Under the pieces are notes generated by a model. That model was given only the letters and a program-made list of their open reading frames with translations. It searched no databases and was not told the DNA's origin. A DNA stretch of 6,225 nucleotides. It comes from Nevskiales bacterium. GTDB lineage: Bacteria > Pseudomonadota > Gammaproteobacteria > Nevskiales > Nevskiaceae. This document shows, one piece after another, positions 5,446 through 6,225 of this stretch. Each line of letters starts with the position of its first letter. Within the stretch, counting starts at the first letter, position 1. The DNA is taken from NCBI GenBank assembly GCA_022616655.1, contig JAKEEJ010000011.1, forward strand, positions 1 to 6,225, in the 5' to 3' direction. The translations under genes and the position numbers were made by a program.

Positions 5446-6225
5446 ACGACGGTACCGCCGTAGCGTTATAGTGGAACGGCACCGGGCCGTCCATTTCCCC
5501 CTTGAGAAACTGTTGCACCTCCTCGGAAGGCGAAGCGGTGATCTCGTCCGGCGTGCCGTGGGCCAGCATGCGGCCGGCCACCATGACGTAAGCGTAATCG
5601 GACACCGACAGCGCCTCCTCCACGCTGTGGGATACGACGATGCCGGTGATGCCCAGCCCCTGGGCGATTGTGCGGATCAGCCGCACCAGCACGCCCAGCG
5701 TGATCGGGTCCTGGCCGGCAAACGGCTCGTCGTACATCACCAGCTCCGGATCGAGCGCGATGGCGCGCGCCAGCGCCACGCGCCGCGCCATGCCGCCCGA
5801 GAGCTGGCCCGGCTGCAGGTCTTCCGCACCGAGCAGGCCAACCGCCTGCAACTTCATCTGCACGACGTCGCCGATCATGGATTCGGACAGATCGGTGTGC
5901 TCGCGCAGAGGAAAGGCGATGTTGTCGAAGGTCGTGAGGTCGGTGAGCAATGCCCCCGAGGCGCTCTGGAACATCATCCCCATGCGCTGGCGCAGCTGGA
6001 ACAGCTCCCGGCGGTTCAGTGCGTGCACGTCCGTGCCGTCGAATTCCACGGTACCGGCGGCCGGGCGCCACTCGCCGCCAATGACACGCAGCAGGGTCGT
6101 TTTGCCGCAGCCGGACGGGCCCAGAATCGCCGTGGTCTTGCCGCGCGGAATGTCCAGGTCCACGCCGTCGAGTACCCGCTGTGTGCGCCGGGAAAAACGC
6201 AGGCCGCGCACGCGCAGCAGCGGAC
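5444..6225 (-). CDS. mlaF: MlaF, ATPase of the Mla phospholipid ABC transporter (5' end outside window)
   Basis: MlaF drives phospholipid transfer between the outer and inner membranes, working with the permease MlaE, MlaD, MlaB and the periplasmic MlaC to keep outer-membrane lipid asymmetry. The frame is open to the window edge (PLLRV precedes the GTG at 6211), so the true start is probably outside. Counting from 6211: Walker A GPSGCGKTT (31-39), Q-loop Gln82, signature LSGGMARR (137-144), Walker B ELVMYDEP (156-163) and switch His195 are all present. PLREHT, GQDPITLGVLV and the C-terminal DGPVPFHY are strongly MlaF-like, separating it from generic ABC ATPases. A two-residue insertion (FQSASGALL against FQSGALF in E. 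coli) follows the Q-loop. The gene ends at a terminator, so mlaE does not follow as it does in mlaFEDCB. Confidence 0.94.
   Translation of the reverse strand, partial: PLLRVRGLRFSRRTQRVLDGVDLDIPRGKTTAILGPSGCGKTTLLRVIGGEWRPAAGTVEFDGTDVHALNRRELFQLRQRMGMMFQSASGALLTDLTTFDNIAFPLREHTDLSESMIGDVVQMKLQAVGLLGAEDLQPGQLSGGMARRVALARAIALDPELVMYDEPFAGQDPITLGVLVRLIRTIAQGLGITGIVVSHSVEEALSVSDYAYVMVAGRMLAHGTPDEITASPSEEVQQFLKGEMDGPVPFHYNATAVPS

Overview
This 6.2-kb window is a chromosomal stretch from a GC-rich proteobacterium, most likely a non-enteric gammaproteobacterium (or a close relative between the beta and gamma classes). This placement is an inference from gene order rpoN-hpf-ptsN-hprK-rapZ-EIIA(Man)-ptsH-ptsI, protein similarity from memory, and a GC-rich third codon position throughout. 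No RNA genes, insertion sequence, CRISPR array or phage gene is visible.

Layout, left to right on the + strand: the 3' end of rpoN (sigma-54) runs off the left edge. A 238-bp gap follows, holding two different dispersed-repeat-type hairpin modules. Then come hpf (ribosome hibernation factor), ptsN (EIIA-Ntr), a short hprK carrying only the kinase domain, rapZ, a stand-alone EIIA of the mannose family, ptsH (HPr) and ptsI (enzyme I). The genes from ptsN to ptsH are packed, with two ATGA stop/start overlaps. The 109 bp between ptsH and ptsI hold another long inverted repeat and an 11-bp hairpin that buries the ptsI start codon. At the right edge mlaF, the ATPase of the Mla phospholipid transporter, converges from the - strand. 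Between ptsI and mlaF lies a hairpin that probably terminates both transcripts.

Together, enzyme I, HPr, EIIA-Man, EIIA-Ntr and HprK form a full phosphorelay with no sugar permease (EIIB/EIIC) in view. This is the regulatory, incomplete kind of PTS known in many proteobacteria. HPr keeps both the His that accepts phosphate from enzyme I and the Ser that HprK phosphorylates. HprK is the oddest protein: it lacks the usual N-terminal domain, has no obvious start codon covering its conserved first strand, and departs from several normally conserved residues.

The most interesting non-coding signals are two. First, two copies of one hairpin family (405-448 and 5392-5434) share their loop but have paired, compensating changes in the stem. 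Second, the ptsI start codon sits in a strong stem with its Shine-Dalgarno sequence in the loop. I see no wholly new system; this is a recognisable housekeeping and regulatory locus with a few unusual details.
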